Assembly: GCF_031844685.1 (NCBI RefSeq)
Contig: NZ_CP134605.1
Coordinates: 1,335,501 to 1,399,500 of the forward strand
Source of the DNA: Streptomyces sp. ITFR-21
GTDB lineage: Bacteria > Actinomycetota > Actinomycetes > Streptomycetales > Streptomycetaceae
Length of the DNA: 64,000 nucleotides
Direction: 5' to 3'
Under the pieces are notes generated by a model. It worked only from the letters and a program-made list of their open reading frames with translations. It had not been told where the DNA came from and did not search any database. The position numbers and the translations under genes are program-made. Below, one piece after another: positions 49,190 to 57,330 of this stretch (within the stretch, counting starts at the first letter, position 1; each line of letters begins with the position of its first letter).

Positions 49190-49868
49190 GCGCCTGCGAC
49201 GCCAGGGCCTGCGGGGTGAGCGCCTGCGGGGTGAGCGCCTGCGACGCGCGGGACGGTGCCGCCAGGGCCTGCGGGGCCAGCGCGCCGGCCAGTACCGGGC
49301 CGACCAGCCCCAGCACCGCGGTGATCATCGCGTACTCGTCGGCGGTGCCGTCGACCACCAGGTCGGCCAGCGAGCGGGAGGGAGCGACATGGGCGGCGTG
49401 CCGCTCCCGCCCGCTGAGCAGGTAGTTGCGCAGCGACAGGGCCGGGTCCTGCCGCTGCACCTCGATCTTCCGCAGGATCTTGCGGGCCAGCCGGATGTCG
49501 TCCGGGGTGTCCACGTAGACCCGCCAGGTCGCGCGGTCGGTGACCGCGGGCAGGGTCAGCGCGAACAGGCCCTCGACGACGACCAGCCGGAACGCGCCGT
49601 TCGCCGCCGCGTCGACCGCGGTCGCCACCGCGCCCTCGTCGATGGAGCCGGGATGGTTCCAGTCCAGCGTCTCGGCACCGGTCGCGCTCAGCGTCCGCAC
49701 CCCGCGCACCGGATCGTGCGCGGGGACGTAGAAGTCGTCCAGGTGGATCAGTCCGACGCTCTCGGGGTGGTGCAGCGCCAACGCCTCGGCAAGGGTGGAC
49801 TTGCCGGATGCGGTGCCGCCTGCGACCGCCAGTACGGGCGCGCCGCGCCCGCTCGCCACACCCGTCAT
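49173..49868 (-). CDS. Uridine kinase-like P-loop protein
   Basis: Probably phosphorylates uridine or a related nucleoside in salvage. The 231-residue product has Walker A VLAVAGGTASGKSTLAEALA (GxxxxGKST, ~19), HLDDFYVPAHDPVRG, DWNHPGSIDEGAV, VVVEGLFAL and an RKILRKIEVQRQDPALSLRN helix. The last ~27 residues are a repeat of (S/P)QALTPQAL units encoded by 15-bp DNA repeats and are probably not part of the fold. ATG 49868 with AAGGAG. Convergent overlap with trpE(G). Confidence 0.85.
   Translation of the reverse strand: MTGVASGRGAPVLAVAGGTASGKSTLAEALALHHPESVGLIHLDDFYVPAHDPVRGVRTLSATGAETLDWNHPGSIDEGAVATAVDAAANGAFRLVVVEGLFALTLPAVTDRATWRVYVDTPDDIRLARKILRKIEVQRQDPALSLRNYLLSGRERHAAHVAPSRSLADLVVDGTADEYAMITAVLGLVGPVLAGALAPQALAAPSRASQALTPQALTPQALASQALTPSG
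49183..49243 (+). repeat. GGGTGAGCGCCTGCG repeats at the trpE(G)/uridine kinase junction
   Basis: Three copies of GGGGTGAGCGCCTGCG (49183-49198, 49213-49228, 49228-49243), the first containing the trpE(G) stop codon. Partial copies (GCCAGGGCCTGCGGGG) lie between and after. They encode the degenerate C-terminal repeats of the uridine kinase. Confidence 0.85.
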
Positions 49869-50313
49869 ACCGGGCGCTCCTTCAACTTACTCAAAAGGGG
49901 TAAACGAAGCGGCCGGACCGGTCGTGGTGCGGAAGGAGCGCCGTCCGCCCGGAGGGCGGGACCCGCGGCGTCCGGGGGTCCCCCCGGATCACGGAGCGGT
50001 GGGGGCACCCCCAGCGGTAGCGGGGGGAGGTCGCCCTCGTAGCGGGCTGCTCGGACGACCCCGACAACGCAGCGAGCGCGTGCCAGGCGTCGCGGGGCTG
50101 GCGGGACTTCCCTACCACGGCCTGGCCGGGTGCAGGGAGAATAGGGCTCGGAGATCGTCCGCTGCAAGGCATCTCGGTCAAGGCACCGTCAAGGGAACAG
50201 CCGGCGGCCCGCGGGACAACGGCGGGGGCCGGCCGGCGGGGGCGCCTGGCCGCCTTCGCCGCAGGTGGGCGGGGACGGACAGGCGGCTTCCGCTCCGCCG
50301 ACGGTGACGCGGG
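49869..50313. other. Intergenic region with G/C palindromes
   Basis: No gene is recognised in 445 bases. It contains several strong local palindromes: CCGGGGGTCCCCCCGG (49978-49988 area), TGGGGGCACCCCCA (50000-50013) and CCCGCGGG (50205). The GGGGGCACCCCCAGCGG type of element is one I have seen scattered in streptomycete intergenic regions. A short AT-richer stretch (TTCAACTTACTCAAAAGGGG, 49882-49901) next to the uridine kinase start may be its promoter. Confidence 0.45.
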
Positions 50314-51036
50314 TCACATATCGCCCTCGGGGCCGGACGCCGTACCGCCGTCGAGCCCGCGTTCGATCGCGTAGCGGACCAGTTCCACACGGTTGTGCAG
50401 CTGGAGCTTGCCGAGGGTGTTCTGCACGTGGTTCTGCACGGTCCGGTGCGAGATGACCAGCCGCTGGGCGATCTGCTTGTAGCTCAGGCCCTTGGCGACC
50501 AGCCGCAGCACCTCGGTCTCCCGCTCGGTCAGCCGGGGCGCGGCGGGCCCGTCGGCCGCGGCGAGCGGCGGCGCCGCGGCCAGCCTGCGGTACTCGCCGA
50601 GTACGAGTCCGGCCAGCCCGGGGGTGAACACCGGGTCGCCGACGGCCGTCCTGCGGACCGCCTCCACCAGTTCCTCGCGTCCCGCCGACTTGAGCAGGTA
50701 GCCGGTCGCGCCGGACTTCACCGCCTCCAGGACGTCGGCGTGCTCGCCGCTGGCGGACAGCACCAGCACCCGGACGGCGGCGTCGTGGGCCACCACCTCC
50801 TTGCAGACCCGCACCCCGGAGGCGCCGGGCAGGTTGAGGTCGAGGACCAGCACCTGGGGGCGGGCGGCGCGGGCCCGGCGGATCGCCTCGGGCCCGTCGC
50901 CCGCGGTGGCCACCACCCGCAGTCCGGCCTCGGTGAGGTCGCGGGCGACCGCGTCACGCCACATCGGATGGTCGTCCACGACCATCACCGTCACCGGCTG
51001 GTCGTCGCCTGCCTCCCCGGCGGTGCCGACCGTCAT
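50314..51036 (-). CDS. NarL/LuxR-family response regulator
   Basis: The 240-residue product has a receiver domain (VMVVDDHPMWRDAVARDL, phospho-Asp in VLVLDLNLPGASGV, Lys in GYLLKSAGREEL) and a C-terminal LuxR HTH (LTERETEVLRLVAKGLSYKQ, VISHRTVQNHVQNTLGKLQ). Cognate partner is the sensor kinase just upstream, whose stop overlaps this ATG by 4 nt. Target genes are not evident. Confidence 0.95.
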   Translation of the reverse strand: MTVGTAGEAGDDQPVTVMVVDDHPMWRDAVARDLTEAGLRVVATAGDGPEAIRRARAARPQVLVLDLNLPGASGVRVCKEVVAHDAAVRVLVLSASGEHADVLEAVKSGATGYLLKSAGREELVEAVRRTAVGDPVFTPGLAGLVLGEYRRLAAAPPLAAADGPAAPRLTERETEVLRLVAKGLSYKQIAQRLVISHRTVQNHVQNTLGKLQLHNRVELVRYAIERGLDGGTASGPEGDM

Positions 51037-52433
51037 CGCGTACTGCCCCCTCTCACATCGCTGAACACTTCGCCGAGCCCTTCGCCCCGGCCGCCGGCCG
51101 GCCCCTCGACACGAGCGCCGGACGGTTCACCGGCAAGCCCACCGGTCCGCACGCCGTCACGCTCGCCGGCAGGCACCCCGGTCCGGGCGCCGGTCGGCTC
51201 ACCGGCGGAAGCACCCGCCCGCACCCCGGCTTTCGCGCCAGCCGAAGCGCCGGTTCCCGGGCCCGTACGCTTCCGGCCGGACTCCGCGGGCCGGCGGGGC
51301 AGCCGGAGTTCCACCTCGGTGCCCTGGCCGGGTACGGAGAGCAGGTCTGCGGTGCCGCCGAGGTCGCGCAGCCGGCCGCGGATGGACTGGGCGACGCCGA
51401 GCCGCCCCTCGCGCTCGGCGGCGGCGAGCCGGCCGTCGGGGACGCCGGGGCCGTCGTCCCGCACGGTGACGAGCACCGCGTCCGGTTCGTCCTCGACCAG
51501 GATCCACGCGCGGGCCCCCTCGCCGGCGTGCCGGGCCACGTTGTCGAGCGCGGCGGCGGCAGCGGCGGCCAGTTCGGCGGCGGCGGCCGGGTCGAGCAGG
51601 ACGGGGGTGCCGGGCGCGGACAGCGTCACCCGGTCCGAGGCGTACGGGGCGAGCAGCGCCCGCAGGTCCCGCGGCGCCGCGGCCCGCGCCGGGTCGCCGT
51701 CCGCCGTGCCGGGCGGGTGGGCCGGCTGGGCGCTGATCAGGGCGCGCAGCGCGGCCTGCTGCTCGCCGGCCAGCCGGCCGAGTTCGGCGGCCTCTCCGCC
51801 GGCCCGGTCACCGCGGTGCTGGACCATGGCGAGTACCTGGAGCACGCCGTCGTGGATGTCGCGGGCCAGCCGTTCGCGTTCCCGGGTGGCGGCCTCGATC
51901 TGCAGCGCGCGGGCCAGGGTCCGCTCGCTGGCCCTGGCGACCTCGACCACGTAGCCGATGGCGATGCTCGCGATCCACACCAGCACCAGGTTGTGCAGGG
52001 TGTCGCGGCTGGGGGCGCCGCGTTCGGCCAGGTCGGCGGCGGCGACCAGGGAGGAGGCCAGGGCGGCCCATCGCCAGCCGCCCTTGATCGCGAAGGCCAG
52101 CACCGAGCCCGCGGTCCATATCGACGGCAGGGTGAAGGCGCCGGACTGGATCCGGGCGGGGTGGTCCACCAGTCCGGTGAGCAGGATGCCGGTGAGCGCG
52201 ATGGCGAGGTCGACGGCGAGGAAGCCCGGGGTGCAGCGCTCGGCGTTCCTGACCCGGCCGAGGGTGGCCAGCGTCCAGCCGGTGAGCACCGCCATGTAGA
52301 CGCCGCCGGGCAGCGGATGGCGCAGCCCGGCGTAGGCGTGGACGTACAGCGCGACGGCGTACCCGCAGGTCAGCACCCGGTATCCGGTCAGGGCGCGCCA
52401 CAGCGGCTGTTCCACGGACATGCTCGTGGCCAT
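51033..52433 (-). CDS. Sensor histidine kinase (HisKA_3 type, MacS-like sensor)
   Basis: The 466-residue product has about five N-terminal membrane helices (~15-165; a DUF5931-like sensor, cf. GYRVLTCGYAVALYVHAYAG), a dimerisation/phosphoacceptor helix ERERLARDIHDGVLQVLAMV (His ~203), and an HATPase (DNVARHAGEGARAW, VRDDGPGVPDGRLA, GRLGVAQSIRGRLRDLGGTA). After ~385 comes an 80-residue tail of degenerate ~10-residue Gly/Ala/Arg/Thr repeats (GASAGAKAGVRAGASAGE). Operon with the response regulator. The signal is unknown. Confidence 0.92.
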   Translation of the reverse strand: MATSMSVEQPLWRALTGYRVLTCGYAVALYVHAYAGLRHPLPGGVYMAVLTGWTLATLGRVRNAERCTPGFLAVDLAIALTGILLTGLVDHPARIQSGAFTLPSIWTAGSVLAFAIKGGWRWAALASSLVAAADLAERGAPSRDTLHNLVLVWIASIAIGYVVEVARASERTLARALQIEAATRERERLARDIHDGVLQVLAMVQHRGDRAGGEAAELGRLAGEQQAALRALISAQPAHPPGTADGDPARAAAPRDLRALLAPYASDRVTLSAPGTPVLLDPAAAAELAAAAAAALDNVARHAGEGARAWILVEDEPDAVLVTVRDDGPGVPDGRLAAAEREGRLGVAQSIRGRLRDLGGTADLLSVPGQGTEVELRLPRRPAESGRKRTGPGTGASAGAKAGVRAGASAGEPTGARTGVPAGERDGVRTGGLAGEPSGARVEGPAGGRGEGLGEVFSDVRGGSTR

Positions 52434-52460
52434 GGCGGCCCCTCCCCCGTGTGCTGGCCG

Positions 52461-53240
52461 TCAGGTGCCCGACGGCTCCTGTGTCCTGGCGGCGCCGTCC
52501 GCCGTCCCGACCGCCGCCGCCTCCGTAACCGCGGCTTCGGCCGCCGCCTTCGCGGCTTCGGCGATCTGGCGTTTGGCGGCGGTGGCGTAGATGTCGACGT
52601 ATTCCTGCCCGGAGAGCTTCATGATCTCGTACATCACCTCGTCGGTGACGGAGCGGAGGATGAATCGGTCGTTCTCCATGCCGCGGTAGCGGCTGAAGTC
52701 CAGCGGTTTGCCGATCCGGATGCCGGGCCGGATGGACAGCTTGGGCATCACCTGGCCGACCGGCTGCACCTTCTCGGTGTCGATCATCGCGACCGGGATC
52801 ACCGGGGCGCCGCTGGCCAGCGCGACCCGGGCCAGCCCGCCGGGCTTGCCGCGGTAGAGGCGGCCGTCGGGCGAGCGGGTGCCCTCGGGGTAGATGCCGA
52901 ACAGCTCGCCGCGGGCCAGTACCGCCACCCCGCTGTTGATGGCGGCCTCGCCGGCGCCGCGGGCGCCCGAGCGGTCCACCGGCAGCTGGCCGACGCCCTT
53001 GAAGAAGGCGGCGGTCAGCTTGCCCTTCAGTCCCGGCGAGGTGAAGTACTCCGCCTTGGCGATGAAGGTGACCGGGCGGTCCAGCATCGAGGGCAGGAAG
53101 AAGGAGTCGGAGAAGGACAGGTGATTGCTCGCCAGGATGGCCGGGCCCTCGCTGGGGATGTTCTCCATGCCCTCCACCCAGGGCCGGAAGACGGCCTTGA
53201 TGGGTTTGCCGAGAACGATCTTCATCACGCCGTAGAACAA
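52461..53240 (-). CDS. 1-acyl-glycerol-3-phosphate acyltransferase family (PlsC-like)
   Basis: Membrane-associated acyltransferase predicted to acylate lysophosphatidate or a related lysolipid. The 259-residue product has motif I (AILASNHLSFSDSFFLPSM, NHxxxxD), motif II region (DRPVTFIAKAEYFTSPGLKG), motif III (GELFGIYPEGTRSPDGRLY, EGTRS) and motif IV (VALASGAPVIPVAM). The Ala-rich tail is variable. Start is TTG at 53240 with AGGAGG 5 nt upstream. It matches mycobacterial Rv2182c by position. Confidence 0.92.
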   Translation of the reverse strand: MFYGVMKIVLGKPIKAVFRPWVEGMENIPSEGPAILASNHLSFSDSFFLPSMLDRPVTFIAKAEYFTSPGLKGKLTAAFFKGVGQLPVDRSGARGAGEAAINSGVAVLARGELFGIYPEGTRSPDGRLYRGKPGGLARVALASGAPVIPVAMIDTEKVQPVGQVMPKLSIRPGIRIGKPLDFSRYRGMENDRFILRSVTDEVMYEIMKLSGQEYVDIYATAAKRQIAEAAKAAAEAAVTEAAAVGTADGAARTQEPSGT

Positions 53241-53447
53241 CCGATCCTCCTGTGATCCGACGCACTGACCTTAGCGCCACCGGCGCGCGGCCGGACCGCA
53301 TCCCCGCGCGTCCGCCGGGCGCGGCCCACGGGTGGCCGCGCGGCCCGGCAGATCCGATGGGGCTTACCGCTGGGTATCGGGGCCGCGTACGCTTGACCCC
53401 CGACCTTGCGTATACCCGCGTACGCGCGTGCGAACAGGAGACCAACG

Positions 53448-54236
53448 GTGCCGCTCATGTCCGGAGCCGAACCGTACCGTCATGAAGGCGGCGAGACCGG
53501 CGTCCTGCTCTGCCACGGTTTCACCGGCTCTCCGCAGTCCCTGCGGCCGTGGGGCGAGTACCTGGCCGCCCGCGGGCTCTCCGTCTCGGCGCCGCTGCTC
53601 CCCGGGCACGGCACCCGCTGGCAGGACATGCAGCTCACCGGCTGGCAGGACTGGTACGCCGAGGTGGACCGGGAGCTGCTGTCACTGGCCGGGCGCTGCT
53701 CGCGGGTCTTCGTCGGCGGCCTGTCGATGGGCGGGGCGCTGGCGCTGCGGCTGGCCCAGAAGCACGGCACGGCGATCAGCGGGCTGGCGCTGGTCAATCC
53801 GTCGGTCAAGGCGGACAGTGTGCAGCTGAAGGCGGTGCCGGTGCTCCGGCACTTCGTGCCGTCGGTGGCGGGCATCGCCAGCGACATCGCGCTCGGCGAC
53901 GGCGGCGGCGAGCTGGGCTACGACCGTACGCCGCTGCACGCGGTGCACTCGCTGAGCAGGTTCTGGGGAATCGTACGGGCCGGGCTGCCGCAGGTGACCC
54001 AGCCATTGCTGCTTCTGCACAGCCGGGTGGACCATGTGGTGCACCCGTCCAACTCGGCGGTGGTGCTCGGCAGGGTGTCGTCGACGGACGTCACCGAGCG
54101 GGTACTGGAGCGCAGTTACCACGTGGCGACGCTCGACCACGACGCCGAGCGGATCTTCGCGGAGTCGTACGACTTCGTGACGCGGCTGTCCGCTCCGGCG
54201 GGTGGCACGGCCAAGGAGAGGGCGGCCGGTGGCTGA
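53448..54236 (+). CDS. Alpha/beta hydrolase (carboxylesterase-like)
   Basis: The 262-residue product has the serine hydrolase fold: oxyanion region VLLCHGFTGSPQSLRPWGEY, nucleophile elbow FVGGLSMGGALALRLA (GLSMG), Asp in LLLLHSRVDHVVHPSN and His in ERSYHVATLDHDAERIF. It resembles monoglyceride lipase/Est30 carboxylesterases. GTG 53448 is chosen because AGGAG lies 7 nt upstream. Divergent from the acyltransferase and overlapping the next gene by 8 nt. Confidence 0.88.
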   Translation: MPLMSGAEPYRHEGGETGVLLCHGFTGSPQSLRPWGEYLAARGLSVSAPLLPGHGTRWQDMQLTGWQDWYAEVDRELLSLAGRCSRVFVGGLSMGGALALRLAQKHGTAISGLALVNPSVKADSVQLKAVPVLRHFVPSVAGIASDIALGDGGGELGYDRTPLHAVHSLSRFWGIVRAGLPQVTQPLLLLHSRVDHVVHPSNSAVVLGRVSSTDVTERVLERSYHVATLDHDAERIFAESYDFVTRLSAPAGGTAKERAAGG

Positions 54237-54756
54237 CCGCGAGGACGAGGGGACGGCTCCGCAGGAGGAGCCGGCCCGCCCGCCGCTGGACGAGGAGGCG
54301 GCGTGGGCGGCACTGGTCGCCGGCTACGACGCGGAGCCGGTGCCCGGTACCGTGCCGTCCTGGCCCGAGGCGGAGAACGTCCGGGAGAACCCGGGGCCCG
54401 AGCCACCGATGAACAAGGTGCTGCCGCCGCCCGACCGCAGCATCGTCATCCACCCGGTCATCTCCGGGCCCCGGCACTACGAGCTGGTCGACGACGAGGA
54501 CGACGAGGACGCGCACTTCGTGCCGCCGGAGCCGCCGCCGCTGCCCGAGGCGGACGTCACCACCAAGTTCGCCTGGATCGCGGTCATCGGCGGCCCGCTG
54601 CTGCTGCTCGCCTTCATCCTCTTCCAGCTCGACCTGACCTGGTGGGCCGTGCTCATCGGCCTCGGCGGCTTCATCGGCGGTTTCGCGACCCTGGTCACGC
54701 GGATGCGCACCGGCGAGGACGACGAGGACCTGCCGGGCGGCGGCGCGGTGGTCTGA
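54229..54756 (+). CDS. Small membrane protein of unknown function
   Basis: The 175-residue product (GTG 54229, AAGGAG upstream) is acidic for its first ~110 residues (ADREDEGTAPQEEPARPPLD, then ELVDDEDDEDAHFVPPEPPP). Two membrane helices follow (~117-134, ~139-157; IAVIGGPLLLLAFILFQLDL, WWAVLIGLGGFIGGFATLV), then a short acidic end. Function unknown. It is translationally coupled to the hydrolase. Confidence 0.8.
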   Translation: MADREDEGTAPQEEPARPPLDEEAAWAALVAGYDAEPVPGTVPSWPEAENVRENPGPEPPMNKVLPPPDRSIVIHPVISGPRHYELVDDEDDEDAHFVPPEPPPLPEADVTTKFAWIAVIGGPLLLLAFILFQLDLTWWAVLIGLGGFIGGFATLVTRMRTGEDDEDLPGGGAVV

Positions 54757-55045
54757 CCCCCGTCGCCCCGGCTTCCCGGCTCTCGGCCGCCGCCCCCGTG
54801 CCGCCCGGCGCGGGGGCGGCGGCCGTCCGCGGACCAGCGGGCCGGGAGGGTCGGGCCGGGACGGTCAGGTCCAGCCGGTCGGTCAGGCCGGGGGGTCGGC
54901 CGGGGGGGTCGGCCGGGGGGGTCGGCCGGGGGCGGACCGGCCGGTGGGCGGCCGGCCGGTGGGCGGCCGGCCGGTCGGGGCGGCGCGCCCTCAGGTCCGC
55001 CGGGCCGGGCACCGGGGTCGGGACGCGGGGATCAGGACACCGGGA
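54757..55045. repeat. G-rich tandem-repeat tract
   Basis: Non-coding between convergent genes. It holds about three copies of GGTCGGCCGGGGG (54894-54932), two of GGTGGGCGGCCGGCC (54943-54972) and two of GGGATCAGGACACC (55028-55055). The last pair runs into the 3' end of the next gene, supplying its stop codon. The tract includes runs of 7 G. Confidence 0.75.
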
Positions 55046-55798
55046 TCAGGACACCGGGATGCGCAGCGCCGCCAGTACGGGGAGGTGGTCGCTGGCGGCC
55101 AGCAGGTCGTGGCGGGTGATGCCGGGAAGCGCGTGCGGGACGCCGCAGCCGAGGATGTCGACGCCGTGGGAGGCGAACAGCGCGTCGATGCGCTGGTAGG
55201 GCCGCTCCGCGGAGGAGGTGAACTCACCGCCCCACGGCTTCGCCGCCCACGCGTCGTTGAGCCGGCCGGCGATCCGGCCGAAGGCCGGGCCGTCGGGGCG
55301 CTCGTTGAGGTCGCCGCCGGCGATCGCGTACGGCTCGCCGAGGCCGCTGATCCGGTCGGTCAGCAGGCCGGACTGCTCGTAGCGCTCGGCCGCGTTGAGG
55401 CTCAGGTGCGCGCTGAGCACGGACAGCCGGGCCCCGCCGATCCGCAGCACCGCGGTGGCGAACCCGCGCTGGTGCAGCCCCGGGGTGTGCGGCAGCAGGA
55501 CGTCCTCGGTGCGCTCCACGTGCGCCCGCAGCGACGACAGGATCATCGGACCGGCCGCGGTCGCCCCGCCGGTCACGTACACCAGGTCGGTGGCGCCGGC
55601 GAGCCGGGCCGCGGCCTTGCGCCAGCGGAAGAACCGCGGCGCCTCCTGGACGAGGACGAGATCGGGGGCGCAGGCGCGGATCACCCGGGCCAGCGCCACC
55701 GTATCGTCCCGCATGGAGCGGATGTTGTAACTGAGCACGCGGACCACCGCCGAGCCGTCCTGCTCGGTCACCGAACTCGGCAGATCCTCCACGGTCAC
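55046..55798 (-). CDS. Endonuclease/exonuclease/phosphatase-family protein
   Basis: The 250-residue product has the EEP fold: VRVLSYNIRSMRDD (Asn), LVLVQEAPRFF (catalytic Glu), LSVLSAHLSLNAAERY, IAGGDLNERPDGPAF (GDxN) and AASDHLPVLAALRI (SDH). All catalytic positions are present. The substrate (nucleic acid, phosphoinositide or sphingolipid type) cannot be read. No signal peptide. It lies 21 bp downstream of the glucokinase gene, so probably in that operon. Confidence 0.87.
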   Translation of the reverse strand: MTVEDLPSSVTEQDGSAVVRVLSYNIRSMRDDTVALARVIRACAPDLVLVQEAPRFFRWRKAAARLAGATDLVYVTGGATAAGPMILSSLRAHVERTEDVLLPHTPGLHQRGFATAVLRIGGARLSVLSAHLSLNAAERYEQSGLLTDRISGLGEPYAIAGGDLNERPDGPAFGRIAGRLNDAWAAKPWGGEFTSSAERPYQRIDALFASHGVDILGCGVPHALPGITRHDLLAASDHLPVLAALRIPVS

Positions 55799-55819
55799 CC
55801 CGTCCGCTCCATCCGTCCC

Positions 55820-56761
55820 TCAGCCCTGGCGAGCCAGGTCAGCCGCTCCGACCAGCCCCGCCTTGCCGCCGAGTCGCGCGGCCAGCACCTGGGCGTGCGG
55901 ACGCCATTCCCCGCCGATCAGCCAGCGCCGGAACGACTTGCGGATCGGGTCGAGGACCAGTTCGCCCTCGTCCGACACCCCGCCGCCGACGATGAACGCC
56001 GAGGGGTCGAACAGGGAGGCCAGGTCGGCCAGTCCGGCACCGGCCCAGCGGGCCAGTTCGCGGAAGGAGTCGACGGCCACCGGGTCGCCCTGCCGGGCGG
56101 CGGCGCTGACGTGCCGGCCTTCGATGCCTTCCGGGGTGCCGTCGCCGAGCGCCAGCAGCACCTGCGCGTTCTCCGGGGTGGCGTTGGCCCGTTGCTGCGC
56201 GTAGCGGACCAGCGCGCGCCCGGAGGCGTACTGCTCCCAGCAGCCCTGGCTGCCGCAGCCGCACAGCAGCCCGTCCGGGACCACCCGGATGTGTCCGAAC
56301 TCCGCGGCGACGCCGAACCGGCCGCGCCGCAGTTTGTTGCCGATGATGATGCCGCCGCCCAGACCCGTCCCGAGAGTGATGCAGATCACATCGGAATGGC
56401 CCTGTCCGGCGCCGAACCGATACTCGCCCCAGGCCGCCGCGTTGGCGTCGTTCTCCACGACGACGGGGAGCTCGACGCGCTGTTCGACCTTGTCCTTGAG
56501 TGCCTCATGCCGCCAGTTGATGTTGGGGGCGAAGAGGACGGTGGCGCGCTTGTCGTCGACGTAACCGGCGGCGCCGATGCCGACGGCCTCGATCTGGTGA
56601 CCGGTGCTGACCTGGCGTACCGCCTCCACGATCGCGTCGACGACGCCCTCGGGAGTCGACGGAGTAGGCACCTTGACCGTCTCGAGAATCGAGCCTTCCT
56701 CGTCGACCACTCCGGCCGCGATTTTGGTGCCGCCGATGTCGACGCCGATGGTGAGTCCCAT
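55820..56761 (-). CDS. glkA: ROK-family glucokinase
   Basis: Phosphorylates glucose; in Streptomyces coelicolor GlkA is also central to carbon catabolite repression. The 313-residue product has MGLTIGVDIGGTKIAAGVVD (phosphate loop), VVVENDANAAAWGEYRFGAG, CITLGTGLGGGIIIGNKLRR, the zinc motif HIRVVPDGLLCGCGSQGCWE (CxCGxxGCxE) and FIVGGGVSDEGELV. Length and position agree with GlkA. The name rests on similarity and context. Confidence 0.95.
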   Translation of the reverse strand: MGLTIGVDIGGTKIAAGVVDEEGSILETVKVPTPSTPEGVVDAIVEAVRQVSTGHQIEAVGIGAAGYVDDKRATVLFAPNINWRHEALKDKVEQRVELPVVVENDANAAAWGEYRFGAGQGHSDVICITLGTGLGGGIIIGNKLRRGRFGVAAEFGHIRVVPDGLLCGCGSQGCWEQYASGRALVRYAQQRANATPENAQVLLALGDGTPEGIEGRHVSAAARQGDPVAVDSFRELARWAGAGLADLASLFDPSAFIVGGGVSDEGELVLDPIRKSFRRWLIGGEWRPHAQVLAARLGGKAGLVGAADLARQG

Positions 56762-56815
56762 GTGTCCCTCAGTTTTCGGTCGATCCCCGCTAAGAGAACC
56801 GTACCGGAGAGGGGG

Positions 56816-57220
56816 TCAATCGAGGTCTATGTGTTCAGCGGTTGAACGCTTGCCCTCGTCGCCCGCGGTCCAGCGGGACTCCGCGCGGGTCACTGCCGAC
56901 CGGTATGCGGCCAGCAGTTCGCTTCCGGCGGCGCTCAGATGATCGAAGACGTCGGGGTTGCGCTCGACGATGGGTTCGACAACAGAACGCACCTGGGAGA
57001 TGACGCCCTGGGCGGCGAGCTGTACGGCAGGGTTGCGGAGGGTGGCCAGCCGGTCCGTGACGGCCTCACTGACCGCCTCGGCGAGCCGGCGCAGCTCGTC
57101 CCCGGCACTGCCCGGTTCCTGGCCCGCTCGGGCCCGCCGGCGGGCGTGCTCTGCGGCGATGTCCTCCGCGCTGGCCTTGGCCCACGCGTCGGCGTCGGGA
57201 CGGTCCGTGGCTTCGCTCAT
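56816..57220 (-). CDS. DUF5304-like protein
   Basis: The 134-residue product is charged and mostly helical, with no membrane segment: MSEATDRPDADAWAKASAED, AEHARRRARAGQEPGSAGDE, LRRLAEAVSEAVTDRL and VVEPIVERNPDVFDHLSAAG. Homologues sit next to glkA in streptomycetes; no function is known. ATG 57220. Ends 54 bp before the glucokinase start. Confidence 0.75.
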   Translation of the reverse strand: MSEATDRPDADAWAKASAEDIAAEHARRRARAGQEPGSAGDELRRLAEAVSEAVTDRLATLRNPAVQLAAQGVISQVRSVVEPIVERNPDVFDHLSAAGSELLAAYRSAVTRAESRWTAGDEGKRSTAEHIDLD

Positions 57221-57330
57221 GATCGGCTCTCCAAGGCTCCAAGGGGTGCGGTCCGGGCTGCCGCGGCTCGCGCCGCCGCTGTGTGTCGATCCCTCTTCGA
57301 CGGTACCCGAACCGCCCGCGGCAGCGGCGG

